Under the pieces are notes generated by a model. The model was not told the origin of the DNA, did no database searches, and worked only from the letters and a program-made list of their open reading frames with translations. Shown one piece after another: positions 39,456 through 48,441 of a DNA stretch of 64,000 bases. The position numbers and the translations under genes are program-made. This DNA is from Gelidibacter salicanalis. Its GTDB lineage: Bacteria > Bacteroidota > Bacteroidia > Flavobacteriales > Flavobacteriaceae. Position 1 is the first letter of the stretch. The number at the start of each line of letters is the position of its first letter. Location: positions 1 through 64,000 of the forward strand of contig NZ_VORX01000004.1 of the NCBI RefSeq assembly GCF_007997285.1. The letters run 5' to 3'.

Positions 39456-41108
39456 ATGCTTAAAGCTCTTTCCATAAAAAATTATGCGTTAATTGATAGT
39501 CTTCAGGTGCAGTTCACTAACGGATTGACTATTATAACTGGAGAAACTGGTGCAGGAAAGTCGATTCTTTTAGGAGGCCTATCCCTTATTTTAGGAAAAC
39601 GCGCAGATTTGAGCAGTGTTAAAAATCCGTCAGAAAAATGCGTGATTGAGGCCACTTTTGATCTTGCGAACTACAATTTAAAATCGCTATTCGAAACCGA
39701 GGATTTAGATTACGAACCCCAAACCATTATCAGACGGGAAATTCTTCCTTCAGGAAAATCGAGAGCTTTTGTAAATGATACGCCCGTAAACTTAGACAGT
39801 CTTCAAGTATTAGGGGCGCATTTGTTGGATATCCATTCTCAACACCAAACGCTGCAGTTGACCAATGACGATTTTCAATTTCAGGTCATAGATGCCTTGG
39901 CTAGCAACAGCAGTTTACTCCAAGATTATGCCAAACAATTACAACGTTTTAAACGTGTAAAGACCGAATTAAAAAAACTACAAAACCAGAAAATTGAAGC
40001 CGCCAAAGCGCTGGATTATAACTTGTTTTTACTTAAAGAATTGGAAGAAGCCAATTTGGTAGACGGTGAGTTGGAAGCTCTAGAAGAAGAATACGAAACA
40101 CTCAATAACATTGAAGAAATAGGGCAGCGTTTAACCACTACTCATGAATTATTGGGCAATGTTGAAATAGGAGTCGTCACCCAGCTGACGGAAATTAAAA
40201 ATCAATTGTCTAAATTGGCGCCTTATGCTGCCGATTATAAGTCAGTGGCCGATCGTGTTGGCAGCAGTTTAATAGAATTGGACGATATATTTGCCGAAAT
40301 CGAAGCCCTTCAAGAGGCCTTAGAAGCAGATCCTAACCGATTGCAAACCGTCAATTCAAAACTTCAGGTTATTAATAACTTGTTGCAGAAACACGGGGTA
40401 GCGGAAGTTGCTGAATTGATTCAAATTAAGAATGACCTCACTGAAAATGTAGCGGTAACTGAAAATTTGGACAGCGTTATTGCCGACACAGAAAGTGAAT
40501 TGTTGACGGTAGAAAACCTGCTCAATTCTTACGCATCCAAACTACAAAAGAATCGGGCAAAGGCTATTCCAGGTTTAATTAAGCAATTGGAAGTGCTTTT
40601 GGATACTTTAGGGATGCCAAACGCGCGCTTTAATGTGGAATTGACCTTGTCTGAAACTTTTTTAAGCAACGGAAAGGATGATCTGAAGTTCCTCTTTTCT
40701 GCCAATAAGGGCGGACAGTTTAATGAACTCAAAAAAGCAGCCTCGGGGGGTGAGCTGTCGCGAATAATGCTCGCTATAAAATCCATTTTAACCAATTACA
40801 CCCACCTTCCGACGATTATGTTCGATGAGATTGACACGGGGGTTTCTGGAGAAATCTCCAATAAAATGGCGGCCATCATGCAACAAATGAGTACAACGAT
40901 GCAGGTATTTACCATTACTCACTTGCCTCAAATTGCGGCTAAAGGCGACACCCATTTTAAAGTCTTTAAGGAAGATGTCAATGAGGTGACCCAAACCCAA
41001 TTGAAACGCTTAAATCCTGAAGAACGTGTGGTTGAAATTGCACAAATGCTTGGCGGGCTCGATATGTCAAGTTCGGCCATAGAACATGCAAAGCAGTTGT
41101 TGAATTAA
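39456..41108 (+). CDS. recN: DNA repair protein RecN
   Basis: A 550-residue SMC-like ATPase of double-strand-break repair. Walker A GETGAGKS is at 29-36; a long coiled coil (about 160-370) separates it from the C-terminal ABC signature GGELSRIMLA and Walker B IMFDEIDTG. The start codon follows a six-copy heptamer repeat by two bases, which could alter translation or transcription if copy number varies. Confidence 0.97.
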   Translation: MLKALSIKNYALIDSLQVQFTNGLTIITGETGAGKSILLGGLSLILGKRADLSSVKNPSEKCVIEATFDLANYNLKSLFETEDLDYEPQTIIRREILPSGKSRAFVNDTPVNLDSLQVLGAHLLDIHSQHQTLQLTNDDFQFQVIDALASNSSLLQDYAKQLQRFKRVKTELKKLQNQKIEAAKALDYNLFLLKELEEANLVDGELEALEEEYETLNNIEEIGQRLTTTHELLGNVEIGVVTQLTEIKNQLSKLAPYAADYKSVADRVGSSLIELDDIFAEIEALQEALEADPNRLQTVNSKLQVINNLLQKHGVAEVAELIQIKNDLTENVAVTENLDSVIADTESELLTVENLLNSYASKLQKNRAKAIPGLIKQLEVLLDTLGMPNARFNVELTLSETFLSNGKDDLKFLFSANKGGQFNELKKAASGGELSRIMLAIKSILTNYTHLPTIMFDEIDTGVSGEISNKMAAIMQQMSTTMQVFTITHLPQIAAKGDTHFKVFKEDVNEVTQTQLKRLNPEERVVEIAQMLGGLDMSSSAIEHAKQLLN

Positions 41109-41213
41109 AAAATGCGGTAAAATCTACTGTTTTAAAACGATCAGAAGGGGTAGAAGCATTCATATAATTGAAGATTTTCAAATCAAAAACGAGCAATACG
41201 TTCAAAGTTTTAT

Positions 41214-41221
41214 TAACTTTG
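41214..41221 (+). promoter_or_regulatory. -7 element of fabI
   Basis: TAACTTTG, an exact TAnnTTTG match, about 42 bases before the fabI ATG. No clear -33 box. Confidence 0.5.
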
Positions 41222-41263
41222 ATTCATCAATTGCATAGCATTAAATAAAAAACAATCAGAAAC

Positions 41264-42079
41264 ATGGCATACAACTTATTAAAAGGAAAACGAGGAATAA
41301 TTTTTGGAGCTTTAGATGAGAATTCAATTGCTTGGAAAACTGCAGAACGCGTGCATGAAGAAGGCGGAACTTTTGTTTTGACCAACGCACCAATTGCAAT
41401 GCGTATGGGACAAATTGACCAATTGGCAAAAAAGACCGGCTCTGAAATCATTCCTGCGGATGCTACATCTATAGAAGATTTAGAAAATTTAGTTGCTAAA
41501 TCGACAGAAATTCTAGGCGGTAAAATCGATTTTGTATTACATTCCATAGGCATGTCTGTCAACGTCAGAAAAGGAAAACATTATACAGATCAAAATTACG
41601 ACTGGACACAAAAAGGAACTGATGTTTCTGCAATGTCTTTTCATAAAGTAATGCAAACACTTTACAAAGCTGATGCGATGAACGAGTGGGGTAGTATTGT
41701 AGCCTTAACCTATATGGCTGCACAACGCGTGTTTCCTGATTACAATGATATGGCAGATAATAAAGCATATTTAGAAAGTATTGCACGTAGTTTCGGCTAT
41801 TTCTTCGGGAAAGAGAAAAAAGTAAGAGTCAACACCATTTCACAATCGCCAACCCCTACAACTGCAGGCCAAGGTGTAAAAGGATTTGACGGATTTATAG
41901 CCTATGCCGATAAAATGTCGCCTTTAGGAAATGCCACGGCTCTAGACTGCGCCAATTACACCGTCACCTTATTTAGTGATCTTACAAAACGCGTCACCCT
42001 GCAAAACCTCTTTAATGATGGTGGTTTTAGTAATATGGGCGTGAGTAACGAAGTGATGGAAGCCTTTGTAAGAGAATAA
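41264..42079 (+). CDS. fabI: Enoyl-ACP reductase FabI
   Basis: A 271-residue NADH-dependent reductase of fatty acid elongation, cytoplasmic. The nucleotide-binding glycine region (KGKRGIIFGALDENSIAWKTA) is typical of FabI, and the catalytic Tyr160 and Lys167 show the family-specific YX6K spacing in FPDYNDMADNKA. VLHSIGMS marks the active-site loop. Monocistronic, with its own promoter box and a clean terminator at 42105. Confidence 0.97.
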   Translation: MAYNLLKGKRGIIFGALDENSIAWKTAERVHEEGGTFVLTNAPIAMRMGQIDQLAKKTGSEIIPADATSIEDLENLVAKSTEILGGKIDFVLHSIGMSVNVRKGKHYTDQNYDWTQKGTDVSAMSFHKVMQTLYKADAMNEWGSIVALTYMAAQRVFPDYNDMADNKAYLESIARSFGYFFGKEKKVRVNTISQSPTPTTAGQGVKGFDGFIAYADKMSPLGNATALDCANYTVTLFSDLTKRVTLQNLFNDGGFSNMGVSNEVMEAFVRE

Positions 42080-42104
42080 ATGCTTTATACCTTATAGAAT
42101 ACCT

Positions 42105-42137
42105 AAAAACCCTTTCCTACTTTGAAAGGGTTTTTTA
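42105..42137 (+). terminator. Terminator after fabI
   Basis: AAAAACCCTTTC, a seven-base loop, GAAAGGGTTTTTT: stem running directly into T residues, 25 bases past fabI. Confidence 0.88.
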
Positions 42138-42209
42138 TTTATAGCCTGATGCATCTAAATTCTTAAATTTACCTAGCGAAAGTGCGCTCACATTTGTGAT
42201 CGGATTCGT

Positions 42210-42217
42210 TACCTTTG
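42210..42217 (+). promoter_or_regulatory. -7 element of glycosyltransferase gene
   Basis: TACCTTTG, exact TAnnTTTG match, only six bases before the ATG at 42224. A near-leaderless transcript would result. TTTG at 42193 is too close for the usual spacing. Confidence 0.5.
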
Positions 42218-42223
42218 TGTGTT

Positions 42224-43231
42224 ATGGAGACCTTGCATTTTTCATTTATCATCCCTGTTTATAACAGACCTGATGAAATTACCGAACTTTTGGAAAGTTT
42301 TACAAGACTGAAAGGTAATGTGGCCTATAGCATTTACATTATTGAAGATGGCTCTACACGAACCTCAGAAGAGCGTATCAAACACTTTGATAAATTGCCT
42401 GTTTACTACTTTTACAAAGAAAATTCAGGTCCTGGAGATTCAAGAAACTACGGCATGTCTCGAGCTCAAGGTAATTATTTTATCATTCTAGATTCTGATG
42501 TTTTACTTCCTGAAGACTATCTTCTAGTGGTCTATGAAAGACTTATGGCAAATTATACGGATTGTTATGGTGGTCCTGATGCAGCCCATGCCTCATTTTC
42601 AAAGCTTCAAAAGGCCATTAATTTCACTATGACTTCAATACTAACGACAGGAGGTATCCGAGGCGGCAAGGCATCAGAGAAGTTTCAGCCCCGAAGTTTT
42701 AATATGGGGCTTTCCTTAAAAGCCTTTAAAGCTACCGGAGGGTTTGGAACCATTCACCCTGGTGAAGATCCTGATTTGTCATTAAGGCTCACTATTTTAG
42801 GGTTTAAGACACAACTCATTAAAGAAGCCTATGTGTATCATAAAAGACGCATCTCTTGGTCCAAATTTTACCAACAAGTTCATAGATTCGGACTGGTAAG
42901 ACCGATATTAAATTTGTGGCATCCAACATCTGAACGGTTAATTTTTTGGATGCCAACCCTGTTCTCTCTCGGATTCTTACTTAGTTTGGTGTCGTATATC
43001 TTTGGTGTAGAATGGTTGTTGTACATTTATATGCTTTATAGTGCGATCGCCTTTATCATGGCGCTATTCAGTACAAAAAGCATAAGCATTGCAATCCTGG
43101 CCGTAATGGCAATATTTGTGCAATTTTTTGGTTATGGTTATGGCTTTCTTAAATCGACTATAGCACTTAAAGTATTAAAAGAAAATCCCCAACAAAGGTT
43201 CCCAAAATTGTTTTTTAAACATGTTCGATAA
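42224..43231 (+). CDS. Family 2 glycosyltransferase
   Basis: A 335-residue GT-A enzyme. FSFIIPVYNRPDEI, the nucleotide-binding DSD (ILDSDVLLPEDY), and HPGEDPDLSLR fit GT2. Three hydrophobic helices near the C-terminus (about 240-315) anchor it to the inner membrane. It would add a sugar to a lipid or polysaccharide; donor and acceptor are unknown. The ATG at 42224 was chosen over an upstream TTG that falls inside the promoter box. It overlaps the YbbR gene by 11 bases. Confidence 0.92.
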   Translation: METLHFSFIIPVYNRPDEITELLESFTRLKGNVAYSIYIIEDGSTRTSEERIKHFDKLPVYYFYKENSGPGDSRNYGMSRAQGNYFIILDSDVLLPEDYLLVVYERLMANYTDCYGGPDAAHASFSKLQKAINFTMTSILTTGGIRGGKASEKFQPRSFNMGLSLKAFKATGGFGTIHPGEDPDLSLRLTILGFKTQLIKEAYVYHKRRISWSKFYQQVHRFGLVRPILNLWHPTSERLIFWMPTLFSLGFLLSLVSYIFGVEWLLYIYMLYSAIAFIMALFSTKSISIAILAVMAIFVQFFGYGYGFLKSTIALKVLKENPQQRFPKLFFKHVR

Positions 43232-44189
43232 ACTTAAAACACAGCTCTCCAGATCTCTAAAAAGCAGAAAATTAAATGTTTTCGGAGCTTTTTTCGTATT
43301 GTCTTTCTGTTTTTGGGCCTTAACTAAGCTTTCCAAAAGTTATACAGAAACCATTGTGTTTGAGATTGTCTATAAAAATGTTCCCGAGCAGCATCATGTT
43401 GAAATTGACAGTTCGAAGAAAGTAAAAGTGGGAGTGAAGGCCTACGGGTTTAACCTATTGAGATATTCGTTTTTCAAACCCACTTTGCAAATAGATTTTA
43501 AAACAGATGTTTCACTTAAAAATAAAACCTACATCTGGAATGCCAAGCAGAATGTCGCTAAGATCAATGCAAAGTTTAAAAATTCGGTAGATGTTTTGTC
43601 CATTCAACCTGACACCTTGCGCTTTCCTTACCAATCCTTAGCGGTTAAGAAGGTGCCTGTAAAAACCAATGTGTCCATTGGGTATGCTTCCGGATATGAT
43701 ATGTCTACAAAACTTCAAGTATTTCCTGACTCTGTGAAGATAATTGGATCAAAAAAAATGATTGCAAAAATCAACGAAGTCACCACCAAATCCTTGGAGT
43801 TGAAAAACGTTAACACTAATATTGACAAATCGTTGCAAATTGAACTCACGGATGCATTAAAGCAGTTGAAGGTCTCTAACAAAAGTGTAACGGTAAAAGG
43901 CCTTGTTGAAAAGTTTACCGAGGGGACGTTTAACGTGCCGGTCACGATTATCAATTTGCCAGCGGATACCAATATCAATTATTTCCCTAAGACCATTCCC
44001 GTGGCCTACAATGTGAGCTTGAACAATTATAAATTGGTTAAAGCGTCAGACTTTAGAGTGGAATGCAATTTTAAAGATATCAATAATACTGAAAAATCAT
44101 TTCTAATTCCCAAATTGGTAAAATTGCCAGAAACTGTTAAAAGTGCACGTTTAAAACAGCATAAAGTCGAATTTATTCTAATGCAATAG
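43221..44189 (+). CDS. YbbR-like domain protein
   Basis: A 322-residue protein with one N-terminal membrane helix (about 19-37) and YbbR-type beta domains outside the membrane. In Firmicutes YbbR (CdaR) regulates the diadenylate cyclase CdaA; no cyclase gene is next to it here, so that role is not implied. It begins inside the glycosyltransferase gene and is followed three bases later by coaE, a flavobacterial order. Confidence 0.82.
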   Translation: MFDKLKTQLSRSLKSRKLNVFGAFFVLSFCFWALTKLSKSYTETIVFEIVYKNVPEQHHVEIDSSKKVKVGVKAYGFNLLRYSFFKPTLQIDFKTDVSLKNKTYIWNAKQNVAKINAKFKNSVDVLSIQPDTLRFPYQSLAVKKVPVKTNVSIGYASGYDMSTKLQVFPDSVKIIGSKKMIAKINEVTTKSLELKNVNTNIDKSLQIELTDALKQLKVSNKSVTVKGLVEKFTEGTFNVPVTIINLPADTNINYFPKTIPVAYNVSLNNYKLVKASDFRVECNFKDINNTEKSFLIPKLVKLPETVKSARLKQHKVEFILMQ

Positions 44190-44192
44190 GCT

Positions 44193-44786
44193 ATGAAAAT
44201 CATCGGAATTACGGGAGGAATTGGAAGTGGTAAAACCACTGTTGCCAAAATGTTTCAAGATTTGGGTGTCCCTTTATATATTGCTGACGATAGAGCCAAG
44301 CATTTGATGAACACTTCTGAATGTATAAAAAAAGAACTTACAGCATTATTTGGCAAAAATGCGTATAATGATGCCCAATTGAACCGTGCTTATTTAGCTT
44401 CTAAAATTTTTGAAAATGCAGAGCTCTTAAAGCAGATGAACGCTATTGTGCACCCCAGAGTAGGTGAGGATTTTAAACATTGGCAGGCCGCTCAGAGCGC
44501 GCCTTATGTTTTAAAAGAAGCTGCCGTGATTTTTGAAAATGATCTTGCTGGACAATTCGATTTTATCATTACCGTAATTGCTGATTTGGATATACGAATT
44601 GAAAGAATCATCCAAAGAGATCAAACTACGGAAGATAAAATCATGGCGATTGTCAAAAATCAGCTATCTGATGATGAAAAAGCGAAAAACTCAGATTTTG
44701 TGATTACTAATCACGATTTGGATCAGACTAAGGAACAAGTGCATATAATTCATCAATATCTTCTAAAAACCTTTGCCAAAAATTAA
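44193..44786 (+). CDS. coaE: Dephospho-CoA kinase
   Basis: A 197-residue P-loop kinase that adds the 3'-phosphate in the last step of coenzyme A synthesis. Walker A GGIGSGKT at 8-15, then DLGVPLYIADDRAKHLM and HPRVGEDF, VLKEAAVIFEND. With coaBC at 37262 the window carries two CoA-pathway genes. Operon with the YbbR and glycosyltransferase genes. Confidence 0.96.
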   Translation: MKIIGITGGIGSGKTTVAKMFQDLGVPLYIADDRAKHLMNTSECIKKELTALFGKNAYNDAQLNRAYLASKIFENAELLKQMNAIVHPRVGEDFKHWQAAQSAPYVLKEAAVIFENDLAGQFDFIITVIADLDIRIERIIQRDQTTEDKIMAIVKNQLSDDEKAKNSDFVITNHDLDQTKEQVHIIHQYLLKTFAKN

Positions 44787-44821
44787 ATCTTTATAATGTG
44801 TTAAGGTAAGGTTAAACCAAG

Positions 44822-44851
44822 TTAGTCCTAAATGTTAAAATCTTAAATTTG
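44822..44851 (+). promoter_or_regulatory. Possible promoter of histidine kinase operon
   Basis: TTAG, 18 bases, TAAATTTG: -7 box exact, first box one mismatch. The ATG follows by only four bases, so translation would begin at or near the first transcribed base. Confidence 0.45.
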
Positions 44852-44855
44852 ACTG

Positions 44856-46430
44856 ATGGGCAGAAAGCTATTCATTTTGTTAGTGATTCTGATGAGTTTG
44901 TCGCTCATTGGAATAATTTTCGTACAGATTTATTTTATAGATAACACCCTTACCAACGAGAAACGACAGTTTACGTTAAACGTAAAACGTTCCTTAAGTA
45001 ATGTTTCTAAACTTGTTGAAGATAGGGAGTTTAAGTTGTTTAGCGATAAGTACCAGGAAATGTTAAACAGCGGCAAGAGTCCGGACACTACCAATATCAG
45101 AGGTATTCTTTTATACAGTTATGATGATGTTTCCAACGAAACAACCATCTATCAAAATGGAATTCTTGAAGAAAGTTTTAAAGTGCCCTCTCTGTTCTTT
45201 GACATTGGAGGTTTAGACAGTTTAAACATCAGTCGCATTACCAACCAAAAAGAAATGAAAGTGTTTAAAAAGAACACTTTTGAAAACGCCATCAATATTG
45301 CGCCTGAAAAAACCATCTCAGAGTACCGCAGAATGGATGAGCTCGATAAAAAGATGTTTGAGATCAGCTATCGGGATTTGTTTAATAATTACCCGATCTA
45401 TAAACGGATTTCTACCGCTGACGTAAAAACCTTTTTATCCAGACAGTTTAATGAAAACGGGATTGAGATTGATTTTGAATTTGCTATTTATGATAAGGAT
45501 CTAGCAACCAAGGTGCAATCGAGTAATTTTGATTTAGATCCGGCAACAACTTATGGTGTACCGATGTTCTTGAACAATAACAATGAAAGTAATTTCAATT
45601 TGTATGTTAATTTTCCGGAGCGTCAAAAGTTTTTATGGTCATCAATTTTGACGATGACCGCGTTGTCGATCATTTTCACCTTAATCATTATTTTGGCATA
45701 CACGAATGCCATTTATCAAATTATCAAGCAACGTCAGATTTCCCAAATTAAAACGGATTTCATTAATAATATGACGCATGAGTTCAAAACACCTATCGCC
45801 ACCATTAATTTGGCTTTAGATGCGATGAAAAACCCTAAGATGATTAACGACAAGGAGAAAACCGCACGTTATTTGCAAATGATCAAAGATGAGAACAAGC
45901 GGATGCATGCGCAAGTTGAAAATGTATTGCGGATTTCTAAACTTGAACGCAATGAACTTAATATTAGTAAGGATAGGGTAAAGCTTCACGACTTAATTGA
46001 AGATGCCATTAGCCATGTCGAATTGATTGTTGAAGATCGAAAAGGGTATGTTAAGTGCGATTTAAAGGCTGAAAAGTCGTCTGTATTAGCCAATGAAACA
46101 CACTTTACAAATGTGTTGGTCAATATTTTGGACAATGCGATTAAGTATTCTGACGATGCTCCAAAAATAGATGTCACTACAGAAAATGTAGGAAATAATA
46201 TTATTTTAAAAATTGCCGATCACGGCAATGGTATGTCAAAACAAGTTCAGAAACGCGTTTTTGAAAAGTTTTATAGAGAACATACCGGAAACGTACACAA
46301 CGTTAAAGGTCATGGATTAGGATTAGCCTACGTGAAACGTATGGTTGATGACCACCAAGGTCATGTAAGCGTCGAAAGTGAAAAAGGAAAAGGTAGCACT
46401 TTTATAATTAAACTACCATTAATATCATAG
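44856..46430 (+). CDS. Two-component sensor histidine kinase
   Basis: A 524-residue inner-membrane kinase. Membrane helices at about 5-27 and 261-283 enclose an exported sensor region of about 230 residues with no domain I can name. The H box NNMTHEFKTP carries phospho-acceptor His308, and N, G1 and G2 boxes follow (NILDNAIKYS, ADHGNGMS and GHGLGLAYV). It signals to the response regulator encoded three bases downstream. Homologs sit at this place in many flavobacteria and may be essential, but the stimulus is unknown. Confidence 0.95.
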   Translation: MGRKLFILLVILMSLSLIGIIFVQIYFIDNTLTNEKRQFTLNVKRSLSNVSKLVEDREFKLFSDKYQEMLNSGKSPDTTNIRGILLYSYDDVSNETTIYQNGILEESFKVPSLFFDIGGLDSLNISRITNQKEMKVFKKNTFENAINIAPEKTISEYRRMDELDKKMFEISYRDLFNNYPIYKRISTADVKTFLSRQFNENGIEIDFEFAIYDKDLATKVQSSNFDLDPATTYGVPMFLNNNNESNFNLYVNFPERQKFLWSSILTMTALSIIFTLIIILAYTNAIYQIIKQRQISQIKTDFINNMTHEFKTPIATINLALDAMKNPKMINDKEKTARYLQMIKDENKRMHAQVENVLRISKLERNELNISKDRVKLHDLIEDAISHVELIVEDRKGYVKCDLKAEKSSVLANETHFTNVLVNILDNAIKYSDDAPKIDVTTENVGNNIILKIADHGNGMSKQVQKRVFEKFYREHTGNVHNVKGHGLGLAYVKRMVDDHQGHVSVESEKGKGSTFIIKLPLIS

Positions 46431-46433
46431 ATT

Positions 46434-47144
46434 ATGGAAGAACAAAACAAAAAGATTTTATTAGTAGAAGATGATCCAAATTTTGGAACCGTCCTAAAAG
46501 ATTACCTGAATATGAACGATTATGATGTTGTTCATGCGAAGAACGGAATGGAAGGCTTTGAGAAATTTAAGAAGGATGATTATGATCTCTGCATCTTGGA
46601 TGTAATGATGCCTTACAAAGATGGATTTACTTTAGCTAAAGAAATTAGGGAGAAAAACAGTGATGTTCCCATTATTTTCTTGACTGCGAAAGCGATGAAG
46701 GAAGATGTATTAAAAGGATATAAGGTAGGTGCGGATGATTATTTAAACAAACCGTTTGACAGTGAGGTGCTCTTAATGAAAATTAAAGCCATCATGCAAC
46801 GCAAAGCTACGGATACAGTGGCAGACAGCAAGCAATTTGAATTTAAGATTGGTAATTTTGATTTGAACTCAAAATTGCGTTTCCTTAAATTTAAAGATGA
46901 AACTCCAGTTAAGTTGTCTCCAAAAGAAAACGAACTGTTACGCTTATTGGCCTTACATGAAAATGATTTGATGCCACGAGAACTGGCTTTAACGAAGATA
47001 TGGAGAGATGACAATTACTTTACATCGAGAAGTATGGACGTTTATATTGCCAAATTAAGAAAATATTTGAAACCGGATGAGACTGTTGAAATTTTGAACA
47101 TTCACGGTGAAGGCTTCAGATTGGTCGTTAATCGTAATGATTAA
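46434..47144 (+). CDS. OmpR-family response regulator
   Basis: A 236-residue transcription factor. Receiver domain with acidic pocket VEDDP, phospho-acceptor Asp56 (LDVMMP) and conserved FLTAKA; C-terminal winged helix (about 135-233) with SPKENELLRLLA and RSMDVYIAKLRKYL. Partner of the kinase upstream. The gene ends 18 bases before a terminator. Confidence 0.97.
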   Translation: MEEQNKKILLVEDDPNFGTVLKDYLNMNDYDVVHAKNGMEGFEKFKKDDYDLCILDVMMPYKDGFTLAKEIREKNSDVPIIFLTAKAMKEDVLKGYKVGADDYLNKPFDSEVLLMKIKAIMQRKATDTVADSKQFEFKIGNFDLNSKLRFLKFKDETPVKLSPKENELLRLLALHENDLMPRELALTKIWRDDNYFTSRSMDVYIAKLRKYLKPDETVEILNIHGEGFRLVVNRND

Positions 47145-47161
47145 GTTGGAACTATAGCCAT

Positions 47162-47195
47162 AAAAAAAGCCTATCATTACGATAGGCTTTTTTGT
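47162..47195. terminator. Bidirectional terminator
   Basis: AAAAAAAGCCTATC-ATTAC-GATAGGCTTTTTTG: perfect stem with A and T runs on both sides, between the plus-strand response regulator and the minus-strand cold-shock gene, serving both. Confidence 0.9.
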
Positions 47196-47213
47196 TTTAA
47201 AAAATTGAAGCGA

Positions 47214-47405
47214 TTATATAACTCTTACGTTTACTGCGTTCAAACCTTTTTTTCCTTCTGTTAAGTCAAATTCTACAGCATCACCTTCACGAACTTCGTC
47301 GATCAAACCTGAAATGTGTACAAAATGCTCATTGTTGTTTCCTTCTTCAGTAATAAAACCAAAACCTTTAGCGTCATTGAAGAATTTTACGGTACCTTTA
47401 TTCAT
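47214..47405 (-). CDS. Cold-shock domain protein
   Basis: A 63-residue single cold-shock domain, an RNA-binding beta barrel. RNP1-like KGFGFIT and RNP2-like HFVHIS are present; it starts MNKGTVKFFND. Such CspA-type proteins melt RNA structure. A TACCTTTG box lies at 47431-47438 on the same strand. Confidence 0.97.
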   Translation of the reverse strand: MNKGTVKFFNDAKGFGFITEEGNNNEHFVHISGLIDEVREGDAVEFDLTEGKKGLNAVNVRVI

Positions 47406-47430
47406 AATAATATTAATGTTAATTAAGCGA

Positions 47431-47438
47431 CAAAGGTA
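47431..47438 (-). promoter_or_regulatory. -7 element of cold-shock gene
   Basis: Minus-strand TACCTTTG fits TAnnTTTG exactly, 25 bases before the start codon. No clear -33 box. Confidence 0.5.
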
Positions 47439-47515
47439 GAATTAATTAATTGAAAAACAGGTGTTTTCATTTTTTATTTAAATTATTAATTAATATACCG
47501 CTGAAGTTGACCGAT

Positions 47516-48424
47516 TTAGTCCATGTTTTCTGTGATCGTTTCTATTATGGTTTCAGGAGAAGTGTGGTAATTGAACCAATGCGCTTCTTCATTCTTTTTA
47601 AACCAAGTTAATTGCCGCTTTGCGTATCGTCTGGAGTTTTTCTTAATTTCTGACACCGCAAAATCTAAAGGCCATTCGCTCTTTAAAAATTTGAACAGTT
47701 CACTGTATCCAACAGTACGAAGGGCATTTAAATGTTGCAAATCTTGTAGTTTTCTTACTTCTTCCAAAAGACCATCGTCCATCATGAGATCTACACGGGT
47801 ATTGATCCTATTATAAATGGTCGCGCGCTCTGCCGTTAAGCCTATAGTGATGGTTTTAAAATCGCGGTTCGGTTTTTCTTTATTTAAAAATGTAGAATAG
47901 GGTTGGCCAGTGCCTATCGAAATTTCTAAAGCTCTGATCACCCGATGAGGATTGTCGATTGCGATGCTGTCAAAAGAAAGGGGGTCAAAGATTTTGAGTT
48001 GGTTTTGTAGATGCTCTAGGCCATGAGTTTGCAATGCCGTGTTCAGTGTCTCTCGAATTTGGGGATCAACCATTGGAAAATGATCCAAACCCTTGGTAAC
48101 TGCATCTACATACAAACCTGAACCACCCACCATAACCACGATATCATGCGTATTATAAAGTTTTTTTAGGCTTTGTAGGGCATCCTTTTCAAATTCCCCC
48201 ACGTTATAATCTTCTAAAATAGATTTATGATGGATAAAGTTGTGGCGCGCAGCTTTCAGTTCTTCAGCAGTGGGTGCAGCCGTACCAATTTGCATTTCTT
48301 TGTAAAACTGCCGCGAATCCGCCGAAATGATTTCAGTTTTAAAATGGTTGGCAAGAGCAATGCTGAGACTGGTTTTGCCAATAGCGGTAGGGCCAATAAT
48401 ACTGATGAGATACTTCTGATTCAC
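47516..48424 (-). CDS. miaA: tRNA dimethylallyltransferase MiaA
   Basis: A 302-residue enzyme that prenylates A37 of tRNAs reading UNN codons. P-loop GPTAIGKT at 11-18, then SADSRQFYKEM and GGSGLYV, and the C-terminal RYAKRQLTWFKKN tRNA-binding motif. It begins with GTG (48424), in the sequence GTGAATCAG; homologs begin MN, so this start is likely. Last gene of the operon with the channel gene. Confidence 0.96.
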   Translation of the reverse strand: MNQKYLISIIGPTAIGKTSLSIALANHFKTEIISADSRQFYKEMQIGTAAPTAEELKAARHNFIHHKSILEDYNVGEFEKDALQSLKKLYNTHDIVVMVGGSGLYVDAVTKGLDHFPMVDPQIRETLNTALQTHGLEHLQNQLKIFDPLSFDSIAIDNPHRVIRALEISIGTGQPYSTFLNKEKPNRDFKTITIGLTAERATIYNRINTRVDLMMDDGLLEEVRKLQDLQHLNALRTVGYSELFKFLKSEWPLDFAVSEIKKNSRRYAKRQLTWFKKNEEAHWFNYHTSPETIIETITENMD

Positions 48425-48441
48425 AATTATAATTTAGTGGC

